From Candidatus Daviesbacteria bacterium (lineage in GTDB: Bacteria > Patescibacteriota > Microgenomatia > Daviesbacterales > UBA10151), in contig JAUSHL010000023.1 of assembly GCA_030648645.1 (NCBI GenBank), positions 1 to 44,903 on the forward strand: a stretch of DNA of 44,903 nucleotides, written 5' to 3'. The first letter of the stretch is position 1; each line of letters opens with the position of its first letter. The position numbers were made by a program, and so were the translations under genes. The notes beneath the pieces were generated by a model. The model did no database searches and was not told where the DNA came from. It worked only from the letters and a program-made list of their open reading frames with translations. Below, piece after piece: positions 7,042 through 14,919 of this stretch.

Positions 7042-8816
7042 CAATGAATAATCAGACAGGTCAGATGTTAATATTAGCAATTATAGTAGTGGTTCTGGTG
7101 CTCATTAATGTTCTGGCAATTATTAGTGGTGCTCAATTATTTTCTCAAAATACAAATTACACTAATCAGTCTGCTGCAGTACTTAATTTAGCAGAAGCAG
7201 GGATAGATAAAGCATTAGCCTCGTTAAATATCACTGGAGGTAGTTATACCGGTGAAACTGAAACTGTCTTAGGATCAGGTTCTTTTTCAGTGAGCATTAC
7301 CAGTTCGACTCCAAATACCAAGATAATTGAATCAACAGGTTATATACCTTCCAAAGAAAACGCTAAAGTTAAAAAAACTGTCAGGATGTCGGTTGCTAAA
7401 GGTGTCGGAGTTGCTTTTAATTATGGGATTCAGGCTGGTGAGGGCGGTCTGCAGATGGAGGAAAACAGCCGTATTAACGGGTCTGTTTATTCAAACGGCA
7501 ATATTAAAATGCAGAATAATTCTGCAATAACAGGTGATGCTTGGGTGGCAGCGGGAATTGAGGGTGTGCCGGCGGTGCAAAATGATTGTTCTACTTCTTG
7601 CGGGGATTTTATTTTCGGTAAGGTGGTTAATGGTCAAGCGCGTTTTGATGTAGCCCAGAGTTTTTTTCTAAGTTCTGTAAGTAGCGTCAATAAAGTGGCT
7701 ATTAAGCTTAAGAAAATCAATAACCCGGCAGACATAACAGTAAGAATCCTTGGTAACAGCAGCAGGGAAGGTCGTTTTAACAGGCCAAATAGACAACAGG
7801 TTTTTGCTACAGGGATTTTGTATTCCGGCTTAGTAACTTCCTCCTATAGTTTTGTGGAGGTTGCGTTCCCAAACCCCCCGCAGTTATCAGCGAATGAGCG
7901 TTACTGGTTATTACTGGATACGACTGGCAACTCTGATTACTGGTCTTGGTCTAATGGTTTCGAAGCGCCGAATGAAGAAGCCAAGTATACTCATGATTGG
8001 TACACTATAAAGCCCGAAGACTGGAAAGGGCTCAGCGGTCATTTGGATCTTAAGGTTTATGTGGGTGGAGTTGCCAGTTCGATTGAAGGCTTATCAGGCG
8101 CTAATATTGGTGGTGATGCTCATGCTAATACCTTGAAAAACCTGACTATTACCAAAGGAGCTTATTATCAGGTTAAAGAAAATGTAACTGCCGCAAGTTA
8201 TCATCCCAATTCCCCTGATCCGCCGGCTAAAGTTATGCCTATTTCCGAAGGAAATATCGCTGAATGGAAAAGTTCTGCCGAAGCGGCAGGTGTCTATACA
8301 GGGAATATTTCATCGTGCCGGAGTGAACTTGGGCCGGGAAAATATGTAGGTAATATATCATTTTCCAACAACTGTACGGTTACCATAAAAGGTACGGTTT
8401 GGATTATTGGTAATTTAAATCTTGATAATAATGTAACTTTAAAGCTGGATCCGTCGTTTGGGACGGCATCGGGAGTAATTATAGTGGATGGACAAGTGGA
8501 TTTATCAAATAATGTTAAATTGCAGGGGTCAGGAACTGATGGTAGCTTTTTAATGACCCTTTCCACTTATAATTCACAAACTTCCGGTTTACCGGCAATT
8601 GATGTTAAAAATGGCGGCAACAGTGGAATCTTATATGCATCCTCTGGTATCGCTAAGATAGAAAATAATAATCATTTAAATGAACTGACAGCCTGGAAAA
8701 TTGACCTTGAAAATGGGGTTACGGTTGATTATGATTCAGGTTTAGCATCTTCCTTTTTTACAAGCGGACCATCAGGATCATATTCACTAATTAAAGGTAC
8801 TTATCAAATTAAATAA
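7038..8816 (+). CDS. Large PilX-like pilin with adhesin-type domains
   Basis: 592 aa. Residues 1-40 are prepilin-like (TGQMLILAIIVVVLVLINVLA) followed by AVLNLAEAGIDKALASLN, the PilX motif. Residues about 140-170 are a short beta-helix-like polymer (ENSRINGSVYSNGNIKMQNNS). Residues about 190-345 look like a choice-of-anchor R-type beta-sandwich (ANERYWLLLDTTGNSDYW). The C-terminal part again alternates NN and G-rich beta strands, as in polymer-forming or polymorphic-adhesin folds. DNA from about 7400 to 8330 is visibly richer in G and C than the flanking pilin genes. Best guess: a tip-located adhesin of the pilus. Start at 7038 gives the ATGA overlap; ATG at 7044 is also possible. Confidence 0.7.
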   Translation: MTMNNQTGQMLILAIIVVVLVLINVLAIISGAQLFSQNTNYTNQSAAVLNLAEAGIDKALASLNITGGSYTGETETVLGSGSFSVSITSSTPNTKIIESTGYIPSKENAKVKKTVRMSVAKGVGVAFNYGIQAGEGGLQMEENSRINGSVYSNGNIKMQNNSAITGDAWVAAGIEGVPAVQNDCSTSCGDFIFGKVVNGQARFDVAQSFFLSSVSSVNKVAIKLKKINNPADITVRILGNSSREGRFNRPNRQQVFATGILYSGLVTSSYSFVEVAFPNPPQLSANERYWLLLDTTGNSDYWSWSNGFEAPNEEAKYTHDWYTIKPEDWKGLSGHLDLKVYVGGVASSIEGLSGANIGGDAHANTLKNLTITKGAYYQVKENVTAASYHPNSPDPPAKVMPISEGNIAEWKSSAEAAGVYTGNISSCRSELGPGKYVGNISFSNNCTVTIKGTVWIIGNLNLDNNVTLKLDPSFGTASGVIIVDGQVDLSNNVKLQGSGTDGSFLMTLSTYNSQTSGLPAIDVKNGGNSGILYASSGIAKIENNNHLNELTAWKIDLENGVTVDYDSGLASSFFTSGPSGSYSLIKGTYQIK

Positions 8817-8822
8817 TAATTA

Positions 8823-8831
8823 TGATACTAT
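8823..8831 (+). promoter_or_regulatory. Candidate extended -10 promoter before pilM
   Basis: TG-A-TACTAT ends 6 nt before the pilM ATG. No -35 match. The spacing matches other predicted leaderless starts in the window. Confidence 0.45.
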
Positions 8832-8837
8832 AAATAT

Positions 8838-9872
8838 ATGGCTGCAGAATATGTAACTGGTTTAGATATTGGTTCTTTTTCCATTAAAGCCGTGGTATTG
8901 TCTCACAAGGGAAAAGTGCCTAAATTATTTTCTTTTGGTTCAATTGTCGCTCCCCAACCGGGAATATTTTCTGATGCAGAGCCGGATTTGGAAATAGCAG
9001 CTAAGGCAATTAAAAATTTATTAATCTCAATAAAAGTACCCAGTGGATCGTCAATTGTAATTGCTTTACCGGAATCAAAAATTTTTACCAGAGTAATTAC
9101 TGATTTACCGTTTTTAACTGATGAAGAATTGGTTTCAGCGATCCATTATAGTGCAGAAGAATTTGTTCCCTTGCCAGTTGATCAGGTAAATTTATATTGG
9201 CAGGTAATTTCGAGGTCTAAACAACATAACAATACTCAAGTGTTTGTGGTAGCTTCTCCAAAAAACACTGTGAACAAATATTTAAAAACTTTAGCATATG
9301 TTGATCTTCACCCTTCAGCTTTAGAAACAGAGTTAATCGCTGATGCCAGAGCATTGGTTGGAAACAATCCTTTTACTCCAACTACTTTAATTATACAGCT
9401 TGGAGCTACTTCTTCTGATTATGCAGTTGTTTCAAAAGGGGTGATTTTACTTACCAGATCAATTGCAACAGGAGGAATGGCTTTGACCCGATCAATTTGC
9501 CAGTATTTAAATTTTGAGCCAACTCAGGCCGAAGAATATAAGAAAGCCTATGGATTATTGGAAGATCAACTTGGGGGAAAAATTTATCAGGCTTTAAAGC
9601 CTTTAGTAGATATTATTATTTCTGAAGCCTCCCGTGTCATTCAATCATTTCAAACTCAGAACCCACAAAATCATATCAAAAGAGTGGTTTTAACCGGTGG
9701 CGGTGCTAAATTACCGGGAGTTGTTGGTTATTTTGCCAATACCTTGGGACTGGAAGTTCAGGAAGCTGATCCTTGGCAATTTATTGAAAAGGATAGCAAT
9801 GTTTCCCCGAAGCTATTGGAAAATGGTATGCATTACACAGTAGCTGTTGGTTTAGCTTTAAGACAAGAATGA
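8838..9872 (+). CDS. pilM: Type IV pilus assembly protein PilM
   Basis: 344 aa, the usual PilM length. It is an actin-like ATPase that binds the N terminus of PilN on the cytoplasmic face of the membrane. Visible motifs are the phosphate-1 loop VTGLDIGSFSIKAVVL near the N terminus, LIIQLGATSSDYAVV (phosphate 2) near residue 185, and VVLTGGGAKLPGV (adenosine motif) near residue 282. LPFLTDEELVSAIHYSAEEFVPLP is typical of the family. Followed after 9 nt by pilN. Confidence 0.95.
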   Translation: MAAEYVTGLDIGSFSIKAVVLSHKGKVPKLFSFGSIVAPQPGIFSDAEPDLEIAAKAIKNLLISIKVPSGSSIVIALPESKIFTRVITDLPFLTDEELVSAIHYSAEEFVPLPVDQVNLYWQVISRSKQHNNTQVFVVASPKNTVNKYLKTLAYVDLHPSALETELIADARALVGNNPFTPTTLIIQLGATSSDYAVVSKGVILLTRSIATGGMALTRSICQYLNFEPTQAEEYKKAYGLLEDQLGGKIYQALKPLVDIIISEASRVIQSFQTQNPQNHIKRVVLTGGGAKLPGVVGYFANTLGLEVQEADPWQFIEKDSNVSPKLLENGMHYTVAVGLALRQE

Positions 9873-9881
9873 TATTTATTT

Positions 9882-10493
9882 ATGTTGAAACCAAAGATTT
9901 TAAATAGTACGAAACAAAAAGAAATTCCTGAGGAATCTAAGCAATCAGATAATCATTTAATGATTAATTTATTGCCTCAGGATATAATTTTGAAAAGAAA
10001 ACAACATTCAAAATTTGCGCTTATCAGTAAAATCAGTATTGCAGTTTTGGTTGTATTGGTTTTTTTAACTTCTACCACTCTTGCTTTAAGATTTTCTCAA
10101 GCATTAAAACTTAAAGAAACAGAACAGGGATTAGTAGTTGCAGAAGGAAAAATAAATTCTATGACAGATAAAGAAGGACAATTAATAGCTTTAAAAAAAC
10201 GCTTAGATTCTATTTCCAGTATTTTGGGTGGAGATAGTAAGAGAAAGTCTATTTTCAATATGGTAGTTTATTTAATTCCACCGGATATTCAGGTACTTGA
10301 ATTAAGTGTAGATAAAAGCGGAAATATGATTATTTCTCTAAACAGTTCTTCATTACTGTCGATTCAAACATTATTCAGTGATTTAGGTGAAAAGGAAAAA
10401 AATTCAGATTTAATTTCTAAAGTGAATCTTGAAGGTTTATCTATGGGTAGAAATGCCGTCTATACTTTTTCATTAAAAATTACGCCTAAATAA
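9882..10493 (+). CDS. pilN: Type IV pilus assembly protein PilN
   Basis: 203 aa inner-membrane protein. The cytoplasmic N terminus contains MINLLPQDIILKRK, the INLLP motif that binds PilM. It is followed by one membrane segment (about residues 47-67) and a coiled-coil plus ferredoxin-like periplasmic domain. The N-terminal extension before the INLLP motif is about 28 residues, longer than usual. Lies between pilM and pilO. Confidence 0.92.
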   Translation: MLKPKILNSTKQKEIPEESKQSDNHLMINLLPQDIILKRKQHSKFALISKISIAVLVVLVFLTSTTLALRFSQALKLKETEQGLVVAEGKINSMTDKEGQLIALKKRLDSISSILGGDSKRKSIFNMVVYLIPPDIQVLELSVDKSGNMIISLNSSSLLSIQTLFSDLGEKEKNSDLISKVNLEGLSMGRNAVYTFSLKITPK

Positions 10494-10510
10494 AATGCCT
10501 AAATAAAATA

Positions 10511-11221
10511 ATGAATAAATCTGAAATTTTTTTAAAATATAAATTCTTTGTTTGGCCGATAATAGTAGGTATTTCTTCAATTGTTGTATTGGTACTAGTT
10601 ATTATCCCTCAACTGCTAACTTATCTTAATATTAATGAAAAAATTAATCAGGTTCAAAATCGTTCCAATACCTTAGAGACTAAGGCTGTAGCACTTGAAA
10701 ACGTTGATAATTTATTAACTCAAAAAGATTTAAAAGTGGTTTTTTCGGTACTGCCCGTAGATCAGGATGTTCCTCAGGCTATGGTTGTACTGCAGGATAT
10801 GGTTGCCAAAAGCGGATTGGAACTTAAAAGCACTTCTTTTGGCTCTTCTGGCTTGCCTCAAAAAGGTGCGGGCAATAGTAGTTTTAGATTAAATATTGCT
10901 GTTTCCGGTCAGGTAAATGTATTAAGGGATTTTTTAGTACAACTGCAAAATTTACCGAGGCTTTTTCAGGTTGATTCAATCGGTGTTCAATTTCAGAAAG
11001 ATAAAGGGGTAATTGAGGCAGAAATACCTTTGTCTGTTTTTTATAATCCAACACTTGGAGAAATGGGAACTGTAGATGATCCATTACCTCAAATTAATGA
11101 TAAAGATAAAGAACTTTTGGCTAAACTTACTCAAGTAGTAGGTCAGGGAAATAATTCCTGGGCAAGTCAAGAAGCAACTTCTGCCTCTACCCCTCTGGGT
11201 AAATCCGACCCTTTTGAATAA
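10511..11221 (+). CDS. pilO: Type IV pilus assembly protein PilO
   Basis: 236 aa. A short cytoplasmic start, one membrane helix (about residues 14-36), a coiled coil with NTLETKAVALENVDNLL, and a ferredoxin-like domain including LRDFLVQLQNLPRLFQVDSIG, which is typical of PilO. Forms the inner-membrane alignment complex with PilM and PilN. The operon ends here; no pilB, pilT, pilC, pilD, pilP or pilQ is in the window. The last 30 residues are a polar, Ser/Gln-rich tail. Confidence 0.88.
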   Translation: MNKSEIFLKYKFFVWPIIVGISSIVVLVLVIIPQLLTYLNINEKINQVQNRSNTLETKAVALENVDNLLTQKDLKVVFSVLPVDQDVPQAMVVLQDMVAKSGLELKSTSFGSSGLPQKGAGNSSFRLNIAVSGQVNVLRDFLVQLQNLPRLFQVDSIGVQFQKDKGVIEAEIPLSVFYNPTLGEMGTVDDPLPQINDKDKELLAKLTQVVGQGNNSWASQEATSASTPLGKSDPFE

Positions 11222-11236
11222 TCTCCCATAAATCAT

Positions 11237-11264
11237 TTTGTTATTTGTTATTTGTTATTTGTTA
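11237..11264. repeat. Heptanucleotide tandem array (TTTGTTA)4
   Basis: Four perfect 7-nt units lie directly after pilO in non-coding DNA. It is one of four perfect four-unit heptamer arrays in the window; the other three are inside coding genes. Confidence 0.95.
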
Positions 11265-11290
11265 TTCAGGATGTCGAAATCTTTTATACA

Positions 11291-11322
11291 TCACAAAATT
11301 ATGATATATCACAAAATTGTGC
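11291..11322. promoter_or_regulatory. Tandem 18-bp palindromes, 3' side of the PaaX-like gene
   Basis: Two inverted repeats, TCACAAAATTATGA and TCACAAAATTGTGC, start 18 bp apart. The same sequence occurs twice, with the same 18-bp period, on the other side of the gene. This looks like an operator pair for the enclosed regulator, though its place between two converging gene ends is unusual. Confidence 0.6.
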
Positions 11323-11347
11323 GGTGTTCAAAAGTCAAATAATGTAA

Positions 11348-11983
11348 TTAAAGACCAAAATAAGTTTTATAGATTTTTTCATTTTCCAATTTTGCCACTA
11401 CTAAATATAAAACCTCTTCACTCAAGTCATAATATTGTCTTAAAAATTCAATTTGTTTATCGCATGGATAAGGAGCAAGATAAACACTTTTTTGTAGTTT
11501 TAAACACTCAATCTTTTTAAGGAGGCGTCTAAAATTTTCTGCAAAAATTCTCTTTCCTTTGGGAACGTCATAAATTATTAATCTCCATTTTCCATCCCAT
11601 TTTGGGGGATGATCAATCATAATTTCTTCCAGTTTATACCTTAAGAATTTTGTCTGCCCTTTCGAAGAAAGTTTTATAGAGTATTCTCCATTTTCTTCTA
11701 TAATTTCTACAACTTTTTGAGCATATAATCTTTTTAATGTTTGATGTAGTCTCCATTGATTAAATCGATCTAGTTTTTTTTGTTCTTTTTCTCGTTGTTT
11801 CTTTTTGTATAGATCAATGATTGGTTTAGATGCCATTGGTAAAGTAGGTATTATTAAACTTGCAGCAACAAATGTGCCAACTCCTAAAAGTAGAAGCACA
11901 TTTTTTACTGTAGGATTTTCCAAAGCTTCTCTAACCTTTTCAATATTATTTTTTCTATTACCATTTCTAGTAGGTTTTTGCAT
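11348..11983 (-). CDS. PaaX/Cas2-like winged-helix regulator, membrane-anchored
   Basis: 211 aa. Residues about 30-55 are a hydrophobic segment (NVLLLLGVGTFVAASLIIPTL). Residues about 75-120 look like a winged helix (LHQTLKRLYAQKVVEIIEENGEYSIKLSSKG is the helix and wing region). Residues about 130-211 match the PaaX C-terminal domain with a Cas2-like ferredoxin fold: WDGKWRLIIYDVPKGKR, FRRLLKKIECLKLQKSVYLAPY, then a YDLSEEVLYLVVAKLEN end. The gene stands alone, convergent with pilO, and is flanked on both sides by paired 18-bp palindromes, which suggests autoregulation. No CRISPR array or other cas gene is present, so a role in adaptation is unlikely. Family assignment is by pattern, not search. 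Confidence 0.7.
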   Translation of the reverse strand: MQKPTRNGNRKNNIEKVREALENPTVKNVLLLLGVGTFVAASLIIPTLPMASKPIIDLYKKKQREKEQKKLDRFNQWRLHQTLKRLYAQKVVEIIEENGEYSIKLSSKGQTKFLRYKLEEIMIDHPPKWDGKWRLIIYDVPKGKRIFAENFRRLLKKIECLKLQKSVYLAPYPCDKQIEFLRQYYDLSEEVLYLVVAKLENEKIYKTYFGL

Positions 11984-12026
11984 TTTTTTATCTTTATTTT
12001 TTTATATCTACCTTATTTTTAATGTA

Positions 12027-12058
12027 TCACAAAATTGTGACATATCGCAAATCTGTGA
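12027..12058. promoter_or_regulatory. Tandem 18-bp palindromes upstream of the PaaX-like gene
   Basis: A perfect palindrome, TCACAAAATTGTGA, and a variant, TCGCAAATCTGTGA, start 18 bp apart, about 45-75 bp upstream of the regulator start at 11983. Two near-identical sites lie beyond the gene's 3' end. The rest of the space to 12240 is AT-rich without a supported gene. Confidence 0.65.
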
Positions 12059-12240
12059 GGTGGTATAAATGATATGAGTATTGTAATCTACTTGTTGTGT
12101 TTGAAACTAGAATAATGCGACTAAAAGAGTAATCTTAATCTATAAACTAATTTAACTCGTCTACCAATGGCGGACTTGTTAAATATTTTGAACCCAAAAT
12201 TTTGATTAAAAATTGCAAATTAGAGTATTTTGGGTATAAA

Positions 12241-12834
12241 TTACTTTTCCAATATTTTATTTATTTCTTCTAATAATTTTTCAAATTTCAGGTATCCAGC
12301 TTTTGCGTTGAAGTGTCCTGCATTTGGTACAAAATTAAGTTTAACTCCAAGATGCTCTGATAATTGCTGTCCGTTTGTCAAACCAACATAAGGATCAGTA
12401 TCAGATTGAAAAACTACAAAATGCTGTGCTTTCTTTTTTATAGATTCCCAATCAAAGGAAAAACCGCTAAAATTGTTGTCCCGGTCATAATTTAAAATAG
12501 GACGAACTCCAATAGGTGTTCCAATAAAGAAAACTGCCTTAACTGGATATTTCAACTGTTCTAATATTCGAAGTGTAAAAATTCCACCTAAACTGTGGCC
12601 TATGAGTATAGTATTTTCGTCTATATGCTGTTCATAATCTTTCAAAACATCAAACCATTCAGCAATCTTTACTGGGACTATTGGTGGCGTTGAAAATTGT
12701 GGAACAAAGACGTTATACCCTGTTTTCTCCAACTTTTGTTTTAACCATGGAAACCAATTTTCTTCTGGATAACCTTCTGTTCCATGGAATATAAACAAAT
12801 TTTTTATTGATGTATTGGAAATTTCAGATTTCAT
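12241..12834 (-). CDS. RBBP9/YdeN-type serine hydrolase
   Basis: 197 aa alpha/beta hydrolase. Motifs in order: FIFHGTEGYPEENWFPWL near residue 16, the nucleophile elbow IGHSLGG near residue 80 (Ser), SDTDPYV with the acid near residue 146, and PNAGHFN with the catalytic His near residue 175. The length fits the RBBP9/YdeN family, which hydrolyses small esters; the substrate here is unknown. Its start overlaps the trmD stop by 4 nt, so it is the last gene of the recG-trmD operon. Confidence 0.85.
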   Translation of the reverse strand: MKSEISNTSIKNLFIFHGTEGYPEENWFPWLKQKLEKTGYNVFVPQFSTPPIVPVKIAEWFDVLKDYEQHIDENTILIGHSLGGIFTLRILEQLKYPVKAVFFIGTPIGVRPILNYDRDNNFSGFSFDWESIKKKAQHFVVFQSDTDPYVGLTNGQQLSEHLGVKLNFVPNAGHFNAKAGYLKFEKLLEEINKILEK

Positions 12835-13523
12835 TTTATCAAATCAGGTCTTTGAGTTTTAGTTTTGTTTAAAGTTTGTTCTTTTTGCCATTTGGCAATT
12901 TCTTGATGATTTCCGGAAAGTAAAATTGATGGAACTTTTTCCCCTTCAAAAGTTTCCGGTCTGGTGTATTGTGGATATTCCAACATTCCTTCTAATTTTT
13001 CCGAAAAACTTTCATTTTGTGAAGCTTCATCTTTTTTTAAAACTCCCGGTATTAATCTGACAGTAGCTTCAATTATTGTCAATGCCGGAATTTCTCCCCC
13101 TGTTAAGACATAATCTCCAATAGAAATTTCTTCATCAACATATTTATCAATAAATCTTTGATCAACTCCTTCATATTTTCCACAAATAATAATTAAATGA
13201 TCCAACTCAGAAAATTCCTGTACCATTTTTTGTTTTAAAATTTTTCCTGATGCGGACATCAAAATAGCTTTTTGCTTTTTGCTTTTTGCTTTTTGCTTGA
13301 CTGATTTTAAGGCTTTAGTTAAAACGTCTGCCCTTAAAATCATTCCTGCTCCTCCACCGTATGGTCTGTCATCAACTGACTGATGAGTGCCTTCGCCAAA
13401 TTTTCTAATATCTACTAAATTATATTCAATTAATTTTTTTTCTCTAGCTCGATCTAAAATGGAAGTATTGAGGAATGATTCAAACAAGTTGGGAAACAAA
13501 GAAATAACTGTAATTTTTTTCAT
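12831..13523 (-). CDS. trmD: tRNA (guanine37-N1)-methyltransferase
   Basis: 230 aa. Makes m1G37 next to the anticodon using S-adenosylmethionine. Motifs: ITVISLFPNLFESF at the start, RKFGEGTHQSVDDRPYGGGAGM near residue 45, IICGKYEGVDQRFID near residue 112, and the knot SIGDYVLTGGEIPAL near residue 133. Catalytic Asp is in the DEASQNESF region. Residues 77-86 (AKSKKQKA) are encoded by four perfect GCTTTTT units on the plus strand, an in-frame heptamer array in a surface segment. Sits after khpA in the rpsP-khpA-trmD order common in bacteria. Confidence 0.95.
   Translation of the reverse strand: MKKITVISLFPNLFESFLNTSILDRAREKKLIEYNLVDIRKFGEGTHQSVDDRPYGGGAGMILRADVLTKALKSVKQKAKSKKQKAILMSASGKILKQKMVQEFSELDHLIIICGKYEGVDQRFIDKYVDEEISIGDYVLTGGEIPALTIIEATVRLIPGVLKKDEASQNESFSEKLEGMLEYPQYTRPETFEGEKVPSILLSGNHQEIAKWQKEQTLNKTKTQRPDLIK
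13267..13294. repeat. Heptanucleotide tandem array (GCTTTTT)4 inside trmD
   Basis: Four perfect units plus a partial fifth (GCTT). Because 7 is not a multiple of 3, gain or loss of one unit would shift the trmD reading frame. Confidence 0.95.
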
Positions 13524-13536
13524 GAAAAAAATTAAC

Positions 13537-13776
13537 TCAAACTTCCTGAATATTTACATTTACTCTGATACCTTGATTTTCAGCAATTGCGCGGGATACC
13601 AAAAGTCTGCGGATTGCTTTAATGGTTTGACCTGATTTTCCAATGATCATACCAATATCTTCCTTTGCAGATTTGATAGCAAAATTTACCATATTCTCGG
13701 CATTGCTTTCAATAATTTCCACTTCTTCCGGTTTTGATACTAAATTCTTAACAATGTATTCGAGTAATTCTTTCAT
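13537..13776 (-). CDS. khpA: KH-domain RNA-binding protein KhpA
   Basis: 79 aa, a single type II KH domain. The GxxG loop is IGKSGQTIKAIRRLL near residue 45, in the middle of IGMIIGKSGQ. The position between rpsP and trmD is the classic one for KhpA (YlqC/UPF0109). Known KhpA proteins bind RNA with KhpB and affect cell division and elongation; KhpB is not in the window. Confidence 0.92.
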   Translation of the reverse strand: MKELLEYIVKNLVSKPEEVEIIESNAENMVNFAIKSAKEDIGMIIGKSGQTIKAIRRLLVSRAIAENQGIRVNVNIQEV

Positions 13777-13782
13777 AAGTAG

Positions 13783-14178
13783 TTATTGACTAGTTGGTTC
13801 TTCTGATTTTTCTTCTGCTTTTATTTCTACAACTTCCTCTGGTACTTCTTCTGTCTCCTTTGGTTCTTCTGTTTCTTTTGGTGCATCTTTAATTTTAATT
13901 TCTTTTACCTCTTTCTCTTTTTTAGGCTTTCTTGGTGGTTTTTGGACATTTTGTTTAGTAATTCTTAAATATCCATCAGAAAGTAATGCTCCTTGTTTTA
14001 TCCAATAATCAATTCGGTCCTTTTTTAATATAATTTCTTTTGGTTCTGTTAAAGGGTTATAAGTTCCCAGAAGTTCTAAATATTTACCATTTCTTTTGCT
14101 TCTTTCGGCAACAGCCACAACCCTATAAAAAGGGCGTTTTTTGGCTCCTATTCTCATTAATCTAATTTTGACTGCCAT
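13783..14178 (-). CDS. rpsP: 30S ribosomal protein bS16 with acidic tail
   Basis: 131 aa. Residues 1-80 are a normal bS16 (VKIRLMRIGAKKRPFYRVVAVAERSKRNGKYLE, LGTYNPLTEP, IDYWIKQGALLSD). The remaining 45 residues form a Lys-rich stretch followed by a Glu-rich low-complexity tail (KETEEPKETEEVPEEVVEI) not needed by the core fold. TATACT at 14186-14191 ends 7 nt before the ATG, so an internal leaderless start is possible in addition to read-through from rnc. Confidence 0.95.
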   Translation of the reverse strand: MAVKIRLMRIGAKKRPFYRVVAVAERSKRNGKYLELLGTYNPLTEPKEIILKKDRIDYWIKQGALLSDGYLRITKQNVQKPPRKPKKEKEVKEIKIKDAPKETEEPKETEEVPEEVVEIKAEEKSEEPTSQ

Positions 14179-14193
14179 GAGGGAAAGTATACC

Positions 14194-14880
14194 TTAAATA
14201 CTTAATTTAAGCAACGCTTCTTTTGCTGATTGTTCTTCTGCCAATTGTTTTGATGAGCCCTGACCCTCCCCAATTTGTTTACCATTTAAAAAAACTCCGA
14301 CTGAAAACTGTTTAGCATGGTCCGGTCCTGTCGTTAACAATATTTTATATTTTGGGGAAGATTGAAATTTACTTTGGACGACTTCCTGAAGTTGGCTTTT
14401 AGGATCACGGGGCGGTCCTTTTTCTATTTCACCGGCAAACATAGGAATAAGTGTGCTGTGTACAAATTTTGTAGCGCCGTCAATTCCCAGATCTAAAAAA
14501 ATAGCTCCTAAAACTGCCTCATAAGTATTGGCCAAAATTTGCTCATTTTCACGACCGGAAGAAACCTCTTCTCCTTTGGATAATCTGAGATATTTTCCAA
14601 GATCAAGGCTTTTGGCAACTTTAGCCAATGAATCAGTTTTAACAATAAAAGCCCGTAAATTTGTTAAATCCCCTTCTGCATCATCAGGTCTAAGTTTAAA
14701 CAAGAAAGAAGATATAACAAAAGAAAGAACGGAGTCCCCTAAAAACTCCATTCTTTCATTGGATTCAGTAATAATTTTAGTTTCATTCAGGTATGACCTG
14801 TGGGTAAATGCGGTTTGGTAATAGTTTTTGTTTTTTATACTTAAATCAAATTTTTTTAAAATTTTTTCAAATTCCTGCAT
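14194..14880 (-). CDS. rnc: Ribonuclease III
   Basis: 228 aa; endonuclease domain then dsRNA-binding domain (from about residue 155, DPKSQLQEVVQSKFQ to GEGQGSSKQLAEEQSAKEAL). The signature NERMEFLGDSVL carries the Glu and Asp of the metal site. In the second catalytic segment, ILANTYEAVLGAIFLDLG, the Glu is present but the usual Asp three residues before it is Asn. AGGAG lies 4 nt before the ATG at 14880, a clear Shine-Dalgarno. It follows the acyl-carrier-like gene, as in many bacteria. Confidence 0.95.
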   Translation of the reverse strand: MQEFEKILKKFDLSIKNKNYYQTAFTHRSYLNETKIITESNERMEFLGDSVLSFVISSFLFKLRPDDAEGDLTNLRAFIVKTDSLAKVAKSLDLGKYLRLSKGEEVSSGRENEQILANTYEAVLGAIFLDLGIDGATKFVHSTLIPMFAGEIEKGPPRDPKSQLQEVVQSKFQSSPKYKILLTTGPDHAKQFSVGVFLNGKQIGEGQGSSKQLAEEQSAKEALLKLSI

Positions 14881-14919
14881 ACTACTCCTACTCTAAAAGC
14901 TTATTGCGTTAGCATCAAG

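Noticed and set aside
11237-11322. Repeats near the Cas2-like domain protein as a CRISPR array
   Set aside because: The units are 7-nt tandem repeats and two 18-bp palindromes without spacers; no other cas genes are present.
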